Assembly: GCA_020052615.1 (NCBI GenBank)
Contig: JAGVOT010000090.1
Location: 1-62,740, forward strand
Length of the DNA stretch: 62,740 bases
Reading direction: 5' to 3'
Source of the DNA: Nitrospirota bacterium
GTDB taxonomy: Bacteria > Nitrospirota > UBA9217
Below are positions 32,661 through 41,550 of this stretch, in pieces (position 1 is the first letter of the stretch; each line of letters starts with the position of its first letter). The notes beneath the pieces are model-generated. The model had not been told where the DNA came from and made no database searches. It worked only from the letters and a program-made list of their open reading frames with translations. A program made the translations under genes and the position numbers.

Positions 32661-33311
32661 TTAATAGTTCGCCCTCAGCTCCCCTTCGATCAACGCCTTT
32701 AACTGCTCATACCCGAAGGACACCAACGGTTTTCCATTGACGAAGAACCCCGGTGTTTTCGTAACCTGCAGGGTCCGTGCGTCCGCCATGTCCTGCTGGA
32801 CCACCCGGGCGATGGCTGGGTCGTTCGCGTCCTTCCTCAGCTGGTCCACATTCAGCCCGATGCGGGGCAGGTGCTTCCAGAGGAGTTCGGGCCGCGCCGA
32901 GTGGTGCTCCGTCCACTGCGGCTGGGTGTCATACATGAGCTGGCGGGTCTCCCAGTACTTTCCCTGTCTTTTCGACGCTTCAAGGACCGCGCACATATAG
33001 TCCGCCCCGTGATGGAGGGGAGCGTATCGGACGACGAGCTTGAGCTTGCCGGGATACGCCGCGAGCATCTGTTTGATGAACGGGTCAAAGGCGCGGCAGG
33101 TCTCGCACGCGGGGTCCATGAACTCCGTGAGCGTGACCCTGGCCGCGGGATCGCCGAGGACCGGCGAATGGTCACGAGCAAGAGCCTCGGTGTTCTTCCG
33201 CGCCAGGGTGCTCAAGCTCTCCTGCTTCCGGTCCTTGACCAGAAAACTGCCCAGAACGAAGGCAATAAGGAGCACGATGGCTGAGACCACGACGATATGG
33301 GTTTTTTTCAT
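32661..33311 (-). CDS. DsbA-like thioredoxin-fold oxidoreductase (membrane-anchored)
   Basis: A 216-residue protein with an N-terminal signal or anchor helix (IVVVSAIVLLIAFVLGSFL). The active site is FMDPACETCRAF (CETC, about residues 68-71), and a cis-Pro segment TKTPGFFVNGKPL follows. This is the BdbD/DsbA layout of periplasmic thiol oxidases. Its gene overlaps the DsbB-like gene by four bases, so the two work as a pair to form disulfides in exported proteins. This is relevant for the many exported cytochromes here. Confidence 0.87.
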   Translation of the reverse strand: MKKTHIVVVSAIVLLIAFVLGSFLVKDRKQESLSTLARKNTEALARDHSPVLGDPAARVTLTEFMDPACETCRAFDPFIKQMLAAYPGKLKLVVRYAPLHHGADYMCAVLEASKRQGKYWETRQLMYDTQPQWTEHHSARPELLWKHLPRIGLNVDQLRKDANDPAIARVVQQDMADARTLQVTKTPGFFVNGKPLVSFGYEQLKALIEGELRANY

Positions 33312-33757
33312 GGAGTGAGCCTCCCTTTAAGTATGACGAGCAGCGCGATGATCGCGGTAAATGCCAGGAGCGACAGGAGGGGGATGGACAGGAAACCGAG
33401 CAATTCGATGTACTTTTCCGTGCAGGGAACGCCTTCGCTGCAGGGCTGGATGCTTTTCGGGATGAACCCCGAATACAGCAGGGTATGATACAGCGCGATG
33501 AACCAGCCGGTGATCGCAAGGGGCAGGGAATACTTGATCACGCCTGAATCAAAGGAAAAGAGCCCGACGCCGAAGATGAGCACGAGGGGATAGATGCAGA
33601 TCCTCTGGTACCAGCAGAGCACGCAGGGCGCGAACCCCATGACATCGCTGAAGAACAGGCTCCCCAGGGTCGAGACGCTGGCAACAAGCCAGCAGAGGAA
33701 CAGGAGGGTCCAGTTCGTGTTCGCAGACCGGTCAGTGCCAGTGGTGTCCGTCGTCAT
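33308..33757 (-). CDS. DsbB/BdbC-like disulfide-bond formation protein
   Basis: A 149-residue, four-helix membrane protein. The first cysteine pair is in GFAPCVLCWYQRI, and the second is QPCSEGVPC in the second external loop; these are the quinone-linked and relay cysteines of DsbB. The start at 33757 (MTTDTTGTD) is chosen because the longer frame reads into the upstream gap. The stop overlaps the start of the DsbA-like gene. Confidence 0.87.
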   Translation of the reverse strand: MTTDTTGTDRSANTNWTLLFLCWLVASVSTLGSLFFSDVMGFAPCVLCWYQRICIYPLVLIFGVGLFSFDSGVIKYSLPLAITGWFIALYHTLLYSGFIPKSIQPCSEGVPCTEKYIELLGFLSIPLLSLLAFTAIIALLVILKGRLTP

Positions 33758-34202
33758 CGCTTTCCCGCTCCTGATTATTCCGGGACGGCTGCAAAAGGCC
33801 ATGACCCTATCCGTCGCATAACGATAGCTCACAGCGGACAGCGTCATCGTCAACGCTGAACTATACCAAATGATCCATATGGATACAACAGAGAAGTTCA
33901 GAGGGCCGGTTGGGGCGAGAACTATTTATCCTCTATCACTATATTTGGATCACCTCCGCCGTCTCAGCGCCTGTTTCACCATCCCCCATTAATACCCCAT
34001 CGAAATTCTTGCGTTTTTCCCTGAATTAACCTATTCTTATTCAGTCACTATTGCATCCGAACGGAAGAAAAGATTTACGGCAAATAAGAATTGTGAAAAT
34101 TAAGCGATGATGATGCTGAAACCCCGACGGACTTGCTGTCGCCATATTTGCCAAATCGTTCACGGCAAGCGCCAGCTCACGGCATATTGAGGAAGAAGCC
34201 CG
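33758..34202. other. Non-coding gap between the Dsb pair and the AraC-type regulator
   Basis: 445 bases with no recognised gene or RNA. It contains a 12-bp palindrome ATCCATATGGAT (33873-33884) and AT-rich stretches between 33920 and 34080 that probably hold promoters for both divergent genes. Confidence 0.5.
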
Positions 34203-35024
34203 ATGATTTCTTGCCCGCGCATGCACAACGATGGAAAAAGAATTCTTATAGTCGAAGATGATGCTGATATCATCAAGGTTCATCGGGAACTGCTGTCCAA
34301 TCAATTCACGGTCATCATAAAGTCCACGGGCATGCGTGCGATCGGTTATTTGAAGGGTAATCCTGATATCGATCTCGTTCTCCTGGACATCAAGCTGCCG
34401 GACATATCGGGTATCGAGGTCCTGAAGGAAATAAAAAAGATAAAACCCTGTCTTCCCACTATCATCATAACCGCATTTGGAAGCGAGAACGTCGCCGTGA
34501 AAGCCTTCAGATGCGGTGCGCGGGATTATGTCAAAAAACCGTTCAGTAATGATGAATTGCTGCGGCGGATCAATTTCTGCCTGTCGCTGAACATTATCGA
34601 ACAGGCTAAACACAGAAAGGCATTGACCAACGAAGCCGACGAAGTTGCGGCTGATTTTGTTTCCCGCGCGAAGGCAGGCAGGAAAAGCCATAATCTGCAG
34701 CAGGCCATCAGCTATATTCATAACAACTTTTCGACCGATATCAGTCTCGACCTGGTGGCAGGCACGGCCGGAATATCCAAATATCATTTCTCCCGCCTCT
34801 TTAAAGAGACGACCGGCTTGACGTACCAAAGTTATCTCAATCGCGTCAGAATAGAGCAGGCAAAAAAAATGCTGGAGGATGACGCTCTGACCATCACGGA
34901 CGCGGGCTATGCCGTCGGCTATGCCGATCTCACGCATTTCGAAAGAATATTCAAAAAACTGACCGGTATCACACCTTCTCAGTATAGACGTCGATCCTCT
35001 TCTCTTCCTGCTTCAAGCCAGTAG
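34203..35024 (+). CDS. Response regulator with AraC-type DNA-binding domain
   Basis: A 273-residue regulator. Residues 12-125 are a receiver domain: acidic pocket LIVEDDADI, phosphorylated Asp in LVLLDIKLPD, conserved Thr/Ser region (IITAFG) and Lys in VKKPF. Residues 165-260 contain two helix-turn-helix units of AraC type (LDLVAGTAGISKYHFSRLFKE and ITDAGYAVGYADLTHFERIFKK). No histidine kinase is next to it, so it is an orphan. The start may be ATG 34203 or 34221 (MHNDGKR). Because it lies upstream of the CIS cluster it may regulate it, but this is inference. Confidence 0.88.
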   Translation: MISCPRMHNDGKRILIVEDDADIIKVHRELLSNQFTVIIKSTGMRAIGYLKGNPDIDLVLLDIKLPDISGIEVLKEIKKIKPCLPTIIITAFGSENVAVKAFRCGARDYVKKPFSNDELLRRINFCLSLNIIEQAKHRKALTNEADEVAADFVSRAKAGRKSHNLQQAISYIHNNFSTDISLDLVAGTAGISKYHFSRLFKETTGLTYQSYLNRVRIEQAKKMLEDDALTITDAGYAVGYADLTHFERIFKKLTGITPSQYRRRSSSLPASSQ

Positions 35025-35457
35025 AAACCGTTGTTATTACCGGGCTTCACTGCGTCTTCGCCTACCTGTCACCTCAATATAATCAATACTCAGAGGCGAC
35101 CCGCTTTGTTCTTCCTCCGCGAACCGAATGAAGCATATCAGGATTGCTGACTCCCTCTGCCTTACTGCGCTAAGCCGCGATATTTTTCTCATAGGATGCG
35201 ACGAAAAAGCAATAAATGCCGAATGATTCAGCAACGAATGCCGAGACAGAGATGCTTTTTTATGTATTAATATTACCGTACTTTGTTGAGGTTCATAGAT
35301 CGTATCCGTGATCGGGTGGATACCTATTTAAGATCATCTGCGGTAATGATCAGTTCGCGACACCAGGTGATGTCAAGCTTAGCGTCCGCACCGAAAACCC
35401 TGTCTAGGCACCGAAAGCGGATCAACCTTTCCTGCAGATGAGAAAAGGCAGGATAAA
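35025..35457. other. Non-coding gap between the two regulators
   Basis: 433 bases with no recognised gene. AT-rich between 35250 and 35340. I looked for a sigma-54 site (GG-N10-GC) and for repeats and saw none that were convincing. Confidence 0.5.
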
Positions 35458-36891
35458 ATGAAACCACTGAACCTCTTCATCCTGAATGTTCACCCGTCAG
35501 CTGTCCTTGGGATCAATCTGCGGAACATCCTTGCGCACTCCGCTGAAGTCCACATCGACCTCCTCGAACCATCCATCGCCCATGAAGACCGTGCCGCTTC
35601 CCCGCTCAGCATTGCCGATGACGGCCTCATTGATAAGGCTGACATACTCTTCCTTGTATCCTCCTGCCTGAACCGCTCCGAGATACGCGCGATCATTTCG
35701 AGCATTACCGGGAGAAGGCCGAACCTGCCGATCGTCATGGTAAGCGAGGAGGGCAGGCCCGACGAGATCGTCGAGTGTCTCAGGAACGGCGTGGCCGATT
35801 ACCTTGCGCCCCCCCTCAGGGACGTCGATATCATTCCCCGCCTGTGGCGTCTGCTCCATCACGCGCGGCAGCAGTCCACGCTTGTGCATGCGATGAAAAC
35901 CAAGATCGGCCTGCAGCAATTGATCGGCGTGAGCCCGGCGTTCCAGGCCGTCCTCGCTGCGATCCCGGTAATATCTCAAAGTGACGTGGGCGTGCAGATA
36001 TCCGGAGAGACCGGGACGGGCAAGGAATTGTGCGCCCGGGCGATCCACTATCTCGGCCCCCGCGCACATAAACCATTCCTTCCGGTCAATTGCGGCGCCA
36101 TCCCCGCCGAGCTGGTCGAGAACGAGCTGTTCGGACACGTACGGGGAGCATTCACCGGGGCGAGCCTTTCGCACGGCGGGTTGATCAGCGAGGCCGATGG
36201 CGGAACCCTGTTCCTTGATGAGATCGATTGCCTTCCGCTGCCGGCCCAGATCAAGCTGCTGCGGTTCGTCCAGGAAAAGGAGTTCCGGCAGCTCGGTTCA
36301 TCAAGGCTGCGCCGGGCCGATGTCCGCATCATCGCTGCGACAAATTCAAACCTGGAACAGGCGGTGCAGGCCGGAACGTTCCGGCAGGACCTCTTTTACC
36401 GGCTGAACATCGTTCACCTTTCGCTGCCGCCCCTCCGGGAGCGGCGTGAGGATATCCTGCTCCTCGCGCGCAGCTTTCTGGCCCAAAGCGCGGCAGATGA
36501 AGGAAAAGGAATCTCCGATTTCACTTCTGCGGCAATGGAGCACCTGCGCGGATATGGCTGGCCCGGCAATGTGCGCGAGCTCGAGAACGTGGTGAGGAGG
36601 GCCGTCATCTTTGCGAAGGGCGACCTCATTCAGGACTGCGAACTTGCGCTGCCGCGGCCGGATGCCGCAGCGGTCCTGCAGGAATCCTTCAAGGCGGAAA
36701 AAGCAAAGGTAGTGGCGGAATTCGAAAAGGAATACCTGCAGGGGCTGCTCCGGACCCATCAGGGGAACATTACCCGGGCTTCCAAGGCCGCACAAAAGAA
36801 TCGCCGGGCCTTCTGGGAACTGATGCGAAAATATCAGATCGATGTCGAAAGCTTCAAATCAACTCAACCCCCCGGTCACTCCAGGATATAA
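35458..36891 (+). CDS. Sigma-54-dependent transcription activator with degenerate receiver
   Basis: A 477-residue NtrC-type activator. The first 135 residues look like a receiver fold without the acidic pocket (LNLFILNVHPS instead of xxDDD), so it is probably not phosphorylated in the normal way. The AAA+ part is complete: Walker A GETGTGKE (183-190), the sigma-54 contact loop GAFTGA (230-235), Walker B GGTLFLDEID and the arginine-finger region FRQDLFYRLN. A C-terminal Fis-type helix-turn-helix ends NITRASKAAQKNRRAFWELMRKY. It lies upstream of the CIS cluster on the same strand and is a good candidate for its regulator. Confidence 0.9.
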   Translation: MKPLNLFILNVHPSAVLGINLRNILAHSAEVHIDLLEPSIAHEDRAASPLSIADDGLIDKADILFLVSSCLNRSEIRAIISSITGRRPNLPIVMVSEEGRPDEIVECLRNGVADYLAPPLRDVDIIPRLWRLLHHARQQSTLVHAMKTKIGLQQLIGVSPAFQAVLAAIPVISQSDVGVQISGETGTGKELCARAIHYLGPRAHKPFLPVNCGAIPAELVENELFGHVRGAFTGASLSHGGLISEADGGTLFLDEIDCLPLPAQIKLLRFVQEKEFRQLGSSRLRRADVRIIAATNSNLEQAVQAGTFRQDLFYRLNIVHLSLPPLRERREDILLLARSFLAQSAADEGKGISDFTSAAMEHLRGYGWPGNVRELENVVRRAVIFAKGDLIQDCELALPRPDAAAVLQESFKAEKAKVVAEFEKEYLQGLLRTHQGNITRASKAAQKNRRAFWELMRKYQIDVESFKSTQPPGHSRI

Positions 36892-37110
36892 ACACGCAGC
36901 ACTAGGACGAATCCGTCCAGCTGGCCATCCCATTGATTTTCCGAATATCGTCCCGTCTGCAGAGAAATCAGCCAGGATAAAAACCTCCACCTGTCGTCGT
37001 TAAATACGTTGCCGCTCGTTCCAGAGTTCCGATCGTCCCGCAAGGTCTTTCTGCTCCTTGTTGTTGATATCCCATAACAAATGACGATGCCGGACTACTG
37101 AAGCGTTACG

Positions 37111-37428
37111 ATGTCCAGAACGGCACGCAGGTTGCAATTCCTTAACACTGTGAAAGGCGACCTCTGTCTACCGAACAAGGCGCAGATAGCGCACGAGATC
37201 CTGGCGTATCTCTCGGACCATCCCGATGCCGAGGATACATTGGAAGGTATTGTCCAATGGTGGCTGCTGGAGAGAAAGATCAAATATCAGCGAGACCTGG
37301 TGAAAGAAGCGATCAGCGAATTGATCAAGAACCAACTGATCGTTGTGAACAAAAGAGCGCGAGATACGATCGTATACCGGTTGAACCGTGACAACAACAG
37401 TGATGGAATGAAATTCTCGCCAAGATAG
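37111..37428 (+). CDS. Small winged-helix-like protein at the head of the CIS cluster
   Basis: A 105-residue protein. QIAHEILAYLSDHPDAEDTLEGIVQWWLLERKI and LVKEAISELIKNQLIVV read as a winged-helix fold without obvious enzymatic residues. Proteins of this type often accompany CIS loci, but their role is unknown; a regulatory or assembly function is possible. The ribosome site is weak. It is the first gene of the same-strand run that leads into DUF4255 and the sheath genes. Confidence 0.65.
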   Translation: MSRTARRLQFLNTVKGDLCLPNKAQIAHEILAYLSDHPDAEDTLEGIVQWWLLERKIKYQRDLVKEAISELIKNQLIVVNKRARDTIVYRLNRDNNSDGMKFSPR

Positions 37429-37517
37429 GAAGACAGGCTGTTTAACGCTCTCCCGTCAACTGACAAGGTGCGGCGTTCAAGGGCCGGAAGGACCTGACGA
37501 AGGGCGGGCACGCGGAT

Positions 37518-38096
37518 ATGGCGACCTACAATGCAATTGCAGTTACGGGACAGACGATCCTCGGCCTTCTGGCATCCGAGTGCCCGCCGGAGCATTCCGG
37601 GGCCCAGTTCGAGCTGTATCAACCGAACAATTTCCTCACACCCATGGAGGAAGGCATCTCCTTATATCTTTATCGGGTGACGGTCAACACCACACGGAGA
37701 AACCTTCCGATGCGCACCGAGTCCAATGGAAAGCGTTTCCGTCCGGCACTGCCGGTTGACCTTTATTATATGCTGACGCCATGGGCAAAAACAGCCGCTA
37801 AGCAGCAGCGCCTCCTTGGCTGGGCCATGCGGGTGCTGGAGGATATGCCTATTTTGCCGGTGAACCTGCTTAACCGGTACGGGGAGCCCGAAACGTTCCG
37901 GGCCAATGAATCGGTGGAACTCGTCTGTGAACCGATCTCTGTGCAGGACATGATCAATATCTGGGACGTGTTCAAGCCGCATCAGCAGCTTTCGGTAACC
38001 TACGTAGCACGGCTGATCATGCTCGATTCCGATGTGGAGCATGCTGAACGCCTGGTACAAGCTCGCGGAGTGGAAGCGGGGAACCTATCGCAATGA
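37518..38096 (+). CDS. DUF4255 protein, CIS cap/tube-terminator (Pvc16-like)
   Basis: A 192-residue protein with the DUF4255 pattern: a start ATYNAIAVTGQTILGLL, then GISLYLYRVTVNTTRRN, LPVDLYYMLTPWA and QQRLLGWAMRVLEDMP. In characterised extracellular contractile injection systems the homologue (Pvc16) caps the tube and sheath. It overlaps the next gene by four bases (ATGA). This supports a CIS assignment rather than an ordinary prophage, because DUF4255 is a CIS marker. Confidence 0.85.
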   Translation: MATYNAIAVTGQTILGLLASECPPEHSGAQFELYQPNNFLTPMEEGISLYLYRVTVNTTRRNLPMRTESNGKRFRPALPVDLYYMLTPWAKTAAKQQRLLGWAMRVLEDMPILPVNLLNRYGEPETFRANESVELVCEPISVQDMINIWDVFKPHQQLSVTYVARLIMLDSDVEHAERLVQARGVEAGNLSQ

Positions 38097-39073
38097 CGTA
38101 CGACACGGCACAAAGCAATGGTCCTGCCGTCAAAGGTGTTACGGACCGTGTCCTTCACACATCCCTGCTCGGCGTGCGCTTTTGGGACCCCGTTCTTCGA
38201 AGGACGATCTCCGATGGTCTCAAAGTTTCGGCCTATCCTGCGATGAATCCCCGACTGCGCTCGGAGGCAGTTCCCAATCCATCCGGCGTGTATGGATTTC
38301 ATAATCTGCCGGGACTGCGTGACTTCGCGCTGAGGGAGATCAAGCGGCCCGAGCAGCAATGGAAAGATGTGGACCCGCGGACACCGCCGCTTCACGGTAA
38401 ACGCTATATTGTAGAAGTTACGGATAACCGGGACTGGCGCCTTTTGCCATTCTTCCGGGACTGGCGGTTTTTGCCGTTCTTGCTGAACGTCACCGTGCCT
38501 GTCCAGGAGGGGATTTGGCCCTGGAGCTGCGCTCTATCAGGATCCTCTCCAGACACGGGCAGCTCCTTTGTCCCGCTCTTTTCATCGCCGACCCGAAGCA
38601 TTCCAGCCGGCATGGCGGCCATTCGCGCAGAATTGCGGGACCCGAACGCAAAACAACCAGCGGCATGGGCTCTTCTCGAGGCGCGCTACCAGGGAGTGCC
38701 CCTGGCGCGGGGGCTTGCGGACGCAAAGGGGCGGATCGTGCTGATCTTTCCCTACCCTGAACCCGCCCGTCTCGAGTTCAGCCCTCCGGTCGGGTCTCCT
38801 CCCCGGGAGAGAAGTATTCCTCTCAGAATGCAGCAGTGGCGGATAGACCTTCAGGCCTTTTACACGCCGGACCCGAATCCGCCCGCAATCCCGGATTTGG
38901 AGATCATTGCATGCACTCAGCCGCCGGCGAAATTATGGGAAGAGGAGACATTAAATACGCCCCTCACCGGCACGGCCATAACATTCGGAGACGAAAAGAT
39001 CATACGCACGAAAAAAGCCGGCGGCGAAACGCTGCCGGAATTGTATATAACCTCGGCGGTATCGCCGCCGTGA
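38093..39073 (+). CDS. CIS-associated protein of unknown function
   Basis: A 326-residue protein with no family I can name. The N-terminal part (about 1-120) has beta-strand-like segments such as YGFHNLPGLRDF; the middle (160-230) includes a region that resembles carboxypeptidase-regulatory or prealbumin-like folds (ALLEARYQGVPLARGLADAKGRIVLIFPYP). It carries a tandem repeat RDWRLLPFF/RDWRFLPFL near residue 115-130. It is encoded between the cap and sheath genes, overlapping the cap gene, so a structural role in the particle is likely. Confidence 0.6.
   Translation: MTYDTAQSNGPAVKGVTDRVLHTSLLGVRFWDPVLRRTISDGLKVSAYPAMNPRLRSEAVPNPSGVYGFHNLPGLRDFALREIKRPEQQWKDVDPRTPPLHGKRYIVEVTDNRDWRLLPFFRDWRFLPFLLNVTVPVQEGIWPWSCALSGSSPDTGSSFVPLFSSPTRSIPAGMAAIRAELRDPNAKQPAAWALLEARYQGVPLARGLADAKGRIVLIFPYPEPARLEFSPPVGSPPRERSIPLRMQQWRIDLQAFYTPDPNPPAIPDLEIIACTQPPAKLWEEETLNTPLTGTAITFGDEKIIRTKKAGGETLPELYITSAVSPP
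38429..38482 (+). repeat. 27-bp tandem duplication within the CIS unknown gene
   Basis: Two adjacent 27-base units, both starting CGGGACTGGCG and matching at most positions, encode RDWRLLPFF and RDWRFLPFL. They are in frame, so the protein is lengthened by nine residues. Confidence 0.75.
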
Positions 39074-39089
39074 AGCGAAGGAGGAGATC

Positions 39090-41072
39090 ATGCCAGAATA
39101 TTTAGCGCCGGGGGTATTTGTTGAAGAAGTGTCGTTTCGCTCCAAGTCGATAGAGGGGGTGAGCACCACGACGACCGGATTCGTCGGGCCGACGCGGTAT
39201 GGGCCGGTAGATCTCGAGCCGGACATTATCACGAGTCTGGGAGAATTCGAGAGGGTTTATGGAGACAGACAACAACTGAACTTTGATGATGCCGGCGAGA
39301 TGCATAATTACATGTGGCATGCGGTCAGGGCTTTCTTTGAGGAAGGCGGCAAAAGGTTATATATCTCGCGAGCGTTCAGACCGATCGGCAAAGATAAAGA
39401 CGTCGATGGGGCGAAAATCAACGGAGACGGCTGTGCAGATGTCTGGCTGCCCCAAAAGCCTGCAGCTGATACGGTGAAACCAAAAGCGATAAGAATACGA
39501 GCTCGCTTCCCGGGCATCTTGGGAAACATGCGGGTGCGTCTCACCTTGAAAGTGGGTCAGAATATTCTCGGGAGCGCTGATAAAGTACTGGTGGATGGCG
39601 ATGTGGTTTGGATAAACGATTGGACGTGCTCTTCTCCCTATGTTTCTCCACCCGTCGAGGAATATGGTGCCTTTTATCTGGCTGAATCCTATGTAGACAC
39701 AAATGATCCCAAAAAAGAGACCAAGTGGAGGTTTAACAACCGCTATGACGGAAGATTGAGCCCTCCTCAAATGGTGGAGCTTAAAAATTTGAAAGCCGAT
39801 CCGAACACGAAGTGCAGCGATAAGGTATGCATAGTTACCGCAAGTGTATTTATTATGCCTATCGCCGGCAGTGACCTCCAACCAACCGTTTACGAAGGGA
39901 TCCCTCTTCATCCCGGCCACAAACGCGCAGGCGAGCCCGATTCATTATTTGACAGGTTTGCAGCAAAACCGGGCAGTCTGTCACTGGAACGTCGATTGCC
40001 GATCGTGATTGAACTCGGTAAAGACACGGATGGCAATAGCGGTATCGCCAGCGGCATAGATGTATTGGAAGCTCTTTGCGCTGACATAAATGTGCGTAAT
40101 GCATTAACCAACATGGAATTAAGCGATGCAGCTCGTTCTATTAATGTAGTGCTTAAAGGAGGAAATGACGGGCAAAGACCTACTGCAGACGAATATGAAG
40201 GCAAAGTAGACGAAAAAGACAGAAAAACCGGCTTGAAGCTCTTTGAGGACATAGAAGATATTTCGATAGTGGCAGCTCCGGGTTCGACGTTTGGATATGA
40301 GAATGGTTATCGTTCTGAGGGAGCAACGATCATCAATAATCTGATCTCTCACGCCGAAAAAATGAAGTACCGGATAGCGGTATTGGATTCCGGAGAGGAA
40401 CAGACCATTGCCGGCGTCAGAGCGATGAGAGCGAGATACGATTCAAAGCACGCGGCTCTTTACTACCCATGGGTGCGAGTGCTCGATCCCGTGACAAGGG
40501 CAGAAATCAGTCTTCCACCCAGCGGATTCGTAGCAGGTATCTATGCACGCAACGATACCAACCGCGGCGTTATCAAGGCCCCGGCAAACGAGGTCGTCAA
40601 CCTCGCACTCGGTTTCGAGACCATGTTGAACAAGAGCCAGCAGGAAGTGCTGAACCCCGAGGGCATCAATTGCTTCCGGTTTTTCGAGGGACGGGGCAAC
40701 CGGCTGTGGGGAGCGCGCACTATCAGCTCCGATCCGGAATGGAAATACGTGAACGTGCGGCGCTATTTCGCCTATCTCGAACGGTCCATCGACAAGGGAA
40801 CGCAGTGGGCTGTGTTCGAGCCGAACGGCGAGGCCCTCTGGGCCAACGTGCGAAGGACCGTCGAGGACTTTTTGTTCAACGAGTGGGTGTCCGGCGCCCT
40901 GCTGGGCGAAAAACCCGATAAGGCGTTCTTCGTCAAGTGCGACCGCTCCACCATGACCCAGAACGACCTAGACAATGGCAGGCTGATCTGCCAGATCGGC
41001 GTGGCTGCGCTCAAGCCGGCGGAGTTTGTGGTATTCCGCATCGGCCAGTGGACCGCGGACCGCAAAAGCTAG
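39090..41072 (+). CDS. CIS sheath protein 1
   Basis: A 660-residue contractile sheath. The N-terminus YLAPGVFVEEVSFRSKSIEGVSTTTTGFVG and the C-terminal block EGINCFRFFEGRGNRLWGARTISSDPEWKYVNVRRYFAYLERS are classic for the phage-tail sheath family. The middle (about residues 90-430) is a long variable insertion. GGAGGAGATC precedes the ATG. The 3' third (from about 40550) is more GC-rich and has codon use like its neighbours; the larger 5' part is AT-richer. The sheath shortens to drive the tube through a target membrane. Confidence 0.93.
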   Translation: MPEYLAPGVFVEEVSFRSKSIEGVSTTTTGFVGPTRYGPVDLEPDIITSLGEFERVYGDRQQLNFDDAGEMHNYMWHAVRAFFEEGGKRLYISRAFRPIGKDKDVDGAKINGDGCADVWLPQKPAADTVKPKAIRIRARFPGILGNMRVRLTLKVGQNILGSADKVLVDGDVVWINDWTCSSPYVSPPVEEYGAFYLAESYVDTNDPKKETKWRFNNRYDGRLSPPQMVELKNLKADPNTKCSDKVCIVTASVFIMPIAGSDLQPTVYEGIPLHPGHKRAGEPDSLFDRFAAKPGSLSLERRLPIVIELGKDTDGNSGIASGIDVLEALCADINVRNALTNMELSDAARSINVVLKGGNDGQRPTADEYEGKVDEKDRKTGLKLFEDIEDISIVAAPGSTFGYENGYRSEGATIINNLISHAEKMKYRIAVLDSGEEQTIAGVRAMRARYDSKHAALYYPWVRVLDPVTRAEISLPPSGFVAGIYARNDTNRGVIKAPANEVVNLALGFETMLNKSQQEVLNPEGINCFRFFEGRGNRLWGARTISSDPEWKYVNVRRYFAYLERSIDKGTQWAVFEPNGEALWANVRRTVEDFLFNEWVSGALLGEKPDKAFFVKCDRSTMTQNDLDNGRLICQIGVAALKPAEFVVFRIGQWTADRKS

Positions 41073-41095
41073 CGAATGCATACAAGGAGGATATC

Positions 41096-41548
41096 ATGGC
41101 TGAACTAAGAGAACGGCCCTACGTTCAATTCAATTTTCTGGTGAACCTGGGCGACGGCGTGACCGAGGGCCCGGAGGCGGGCTTCCAGGAGTGCAGCGGC
41201 ATCGGCATGGAGGTTACGGTCGCCGAGTACCGGAACGGCAACGAAAAAGAGAACAGCGTCCGCAAGATCACCGGCATGAACAAATCGACGGACGTAACGC
41301 TGAAGCGAGGAGTCATCGGCTCGCTCGGCCTCTACAAATGGCTCGACCAGATCCGGAACGGCGATCAAAACGCCTACCGCAACGTGGTGATCCAGCTTTT
41401 GAGCGAAGACCGCGGCAAAATAGCCCAGGAGTGGAAGCTGCTGCGGGCGCGGATCATCAAGCACACCAGCGGCCCGATGAACGCCAAAGGGACCGACGTT
41501 GCCATGGAAGAGCTGGTCCTTGCCTACGAACGCCTGGAGATGGCATAA
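41096..41548 (+). CDS. CIS inner tube protein 1
   Basis: A 150-residue tube protein of the phage gp19/Hcp-like fold. It starts MAELRERPYVQFNFLVNL and has the conserved EAGFQECSGIGMEVTVAEYRNG and TLKRGVIGSLGLYKWLDQIR segments. The start ATG at 41096 lies behind AAGGAGG. It stacks into the tube that the sheath surrounds. It sits immediately between the two sheath genes. Confidence 0.93.
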   Translation: MAELRERPYVQFNFLVNLGDGVTEGPEAGFQECSGIGMEVTVAEYRNGNEKENSVRKITGMNKSTDVTLKRGVIGSLGLYKWLDQIRNGDQNAYRNVVIQLLSEDRGKIAQEWKLLRARIIKHTSGPMNAKGTDVAMEELVLAYERLEMA

Positions 41549-41550
41549 GC

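Noticed and set aside
33873-33884. Palindrome ATCCATATGGAT as a regulatory site
   Set aside because: A single 12-bp palindrome in an AT-rich gap with no second copy in the window; noted only in the gap entry.
35396-35420. Sigma-54-like GGCAC...GC upstream of the sigma-54 activator
   Set aside because: The spacing between GG and GC is two bases too short for a -24/-12 promoter.
36930-36946. Possible sigma-54 promoter (TGGCC...TTGA) upstream of the CIS genes
   Set aside because: The -12 element reads GA instead of GC and the position is 165 bases before the first small gene; too weak to list as a promoter.
41191-41550. Upstream extension of the second sheath frame
   Set aside because: It overlaps the tube gene completely in another frame and has basic, low-complexity residues; the sheath start with homology is at 41551.
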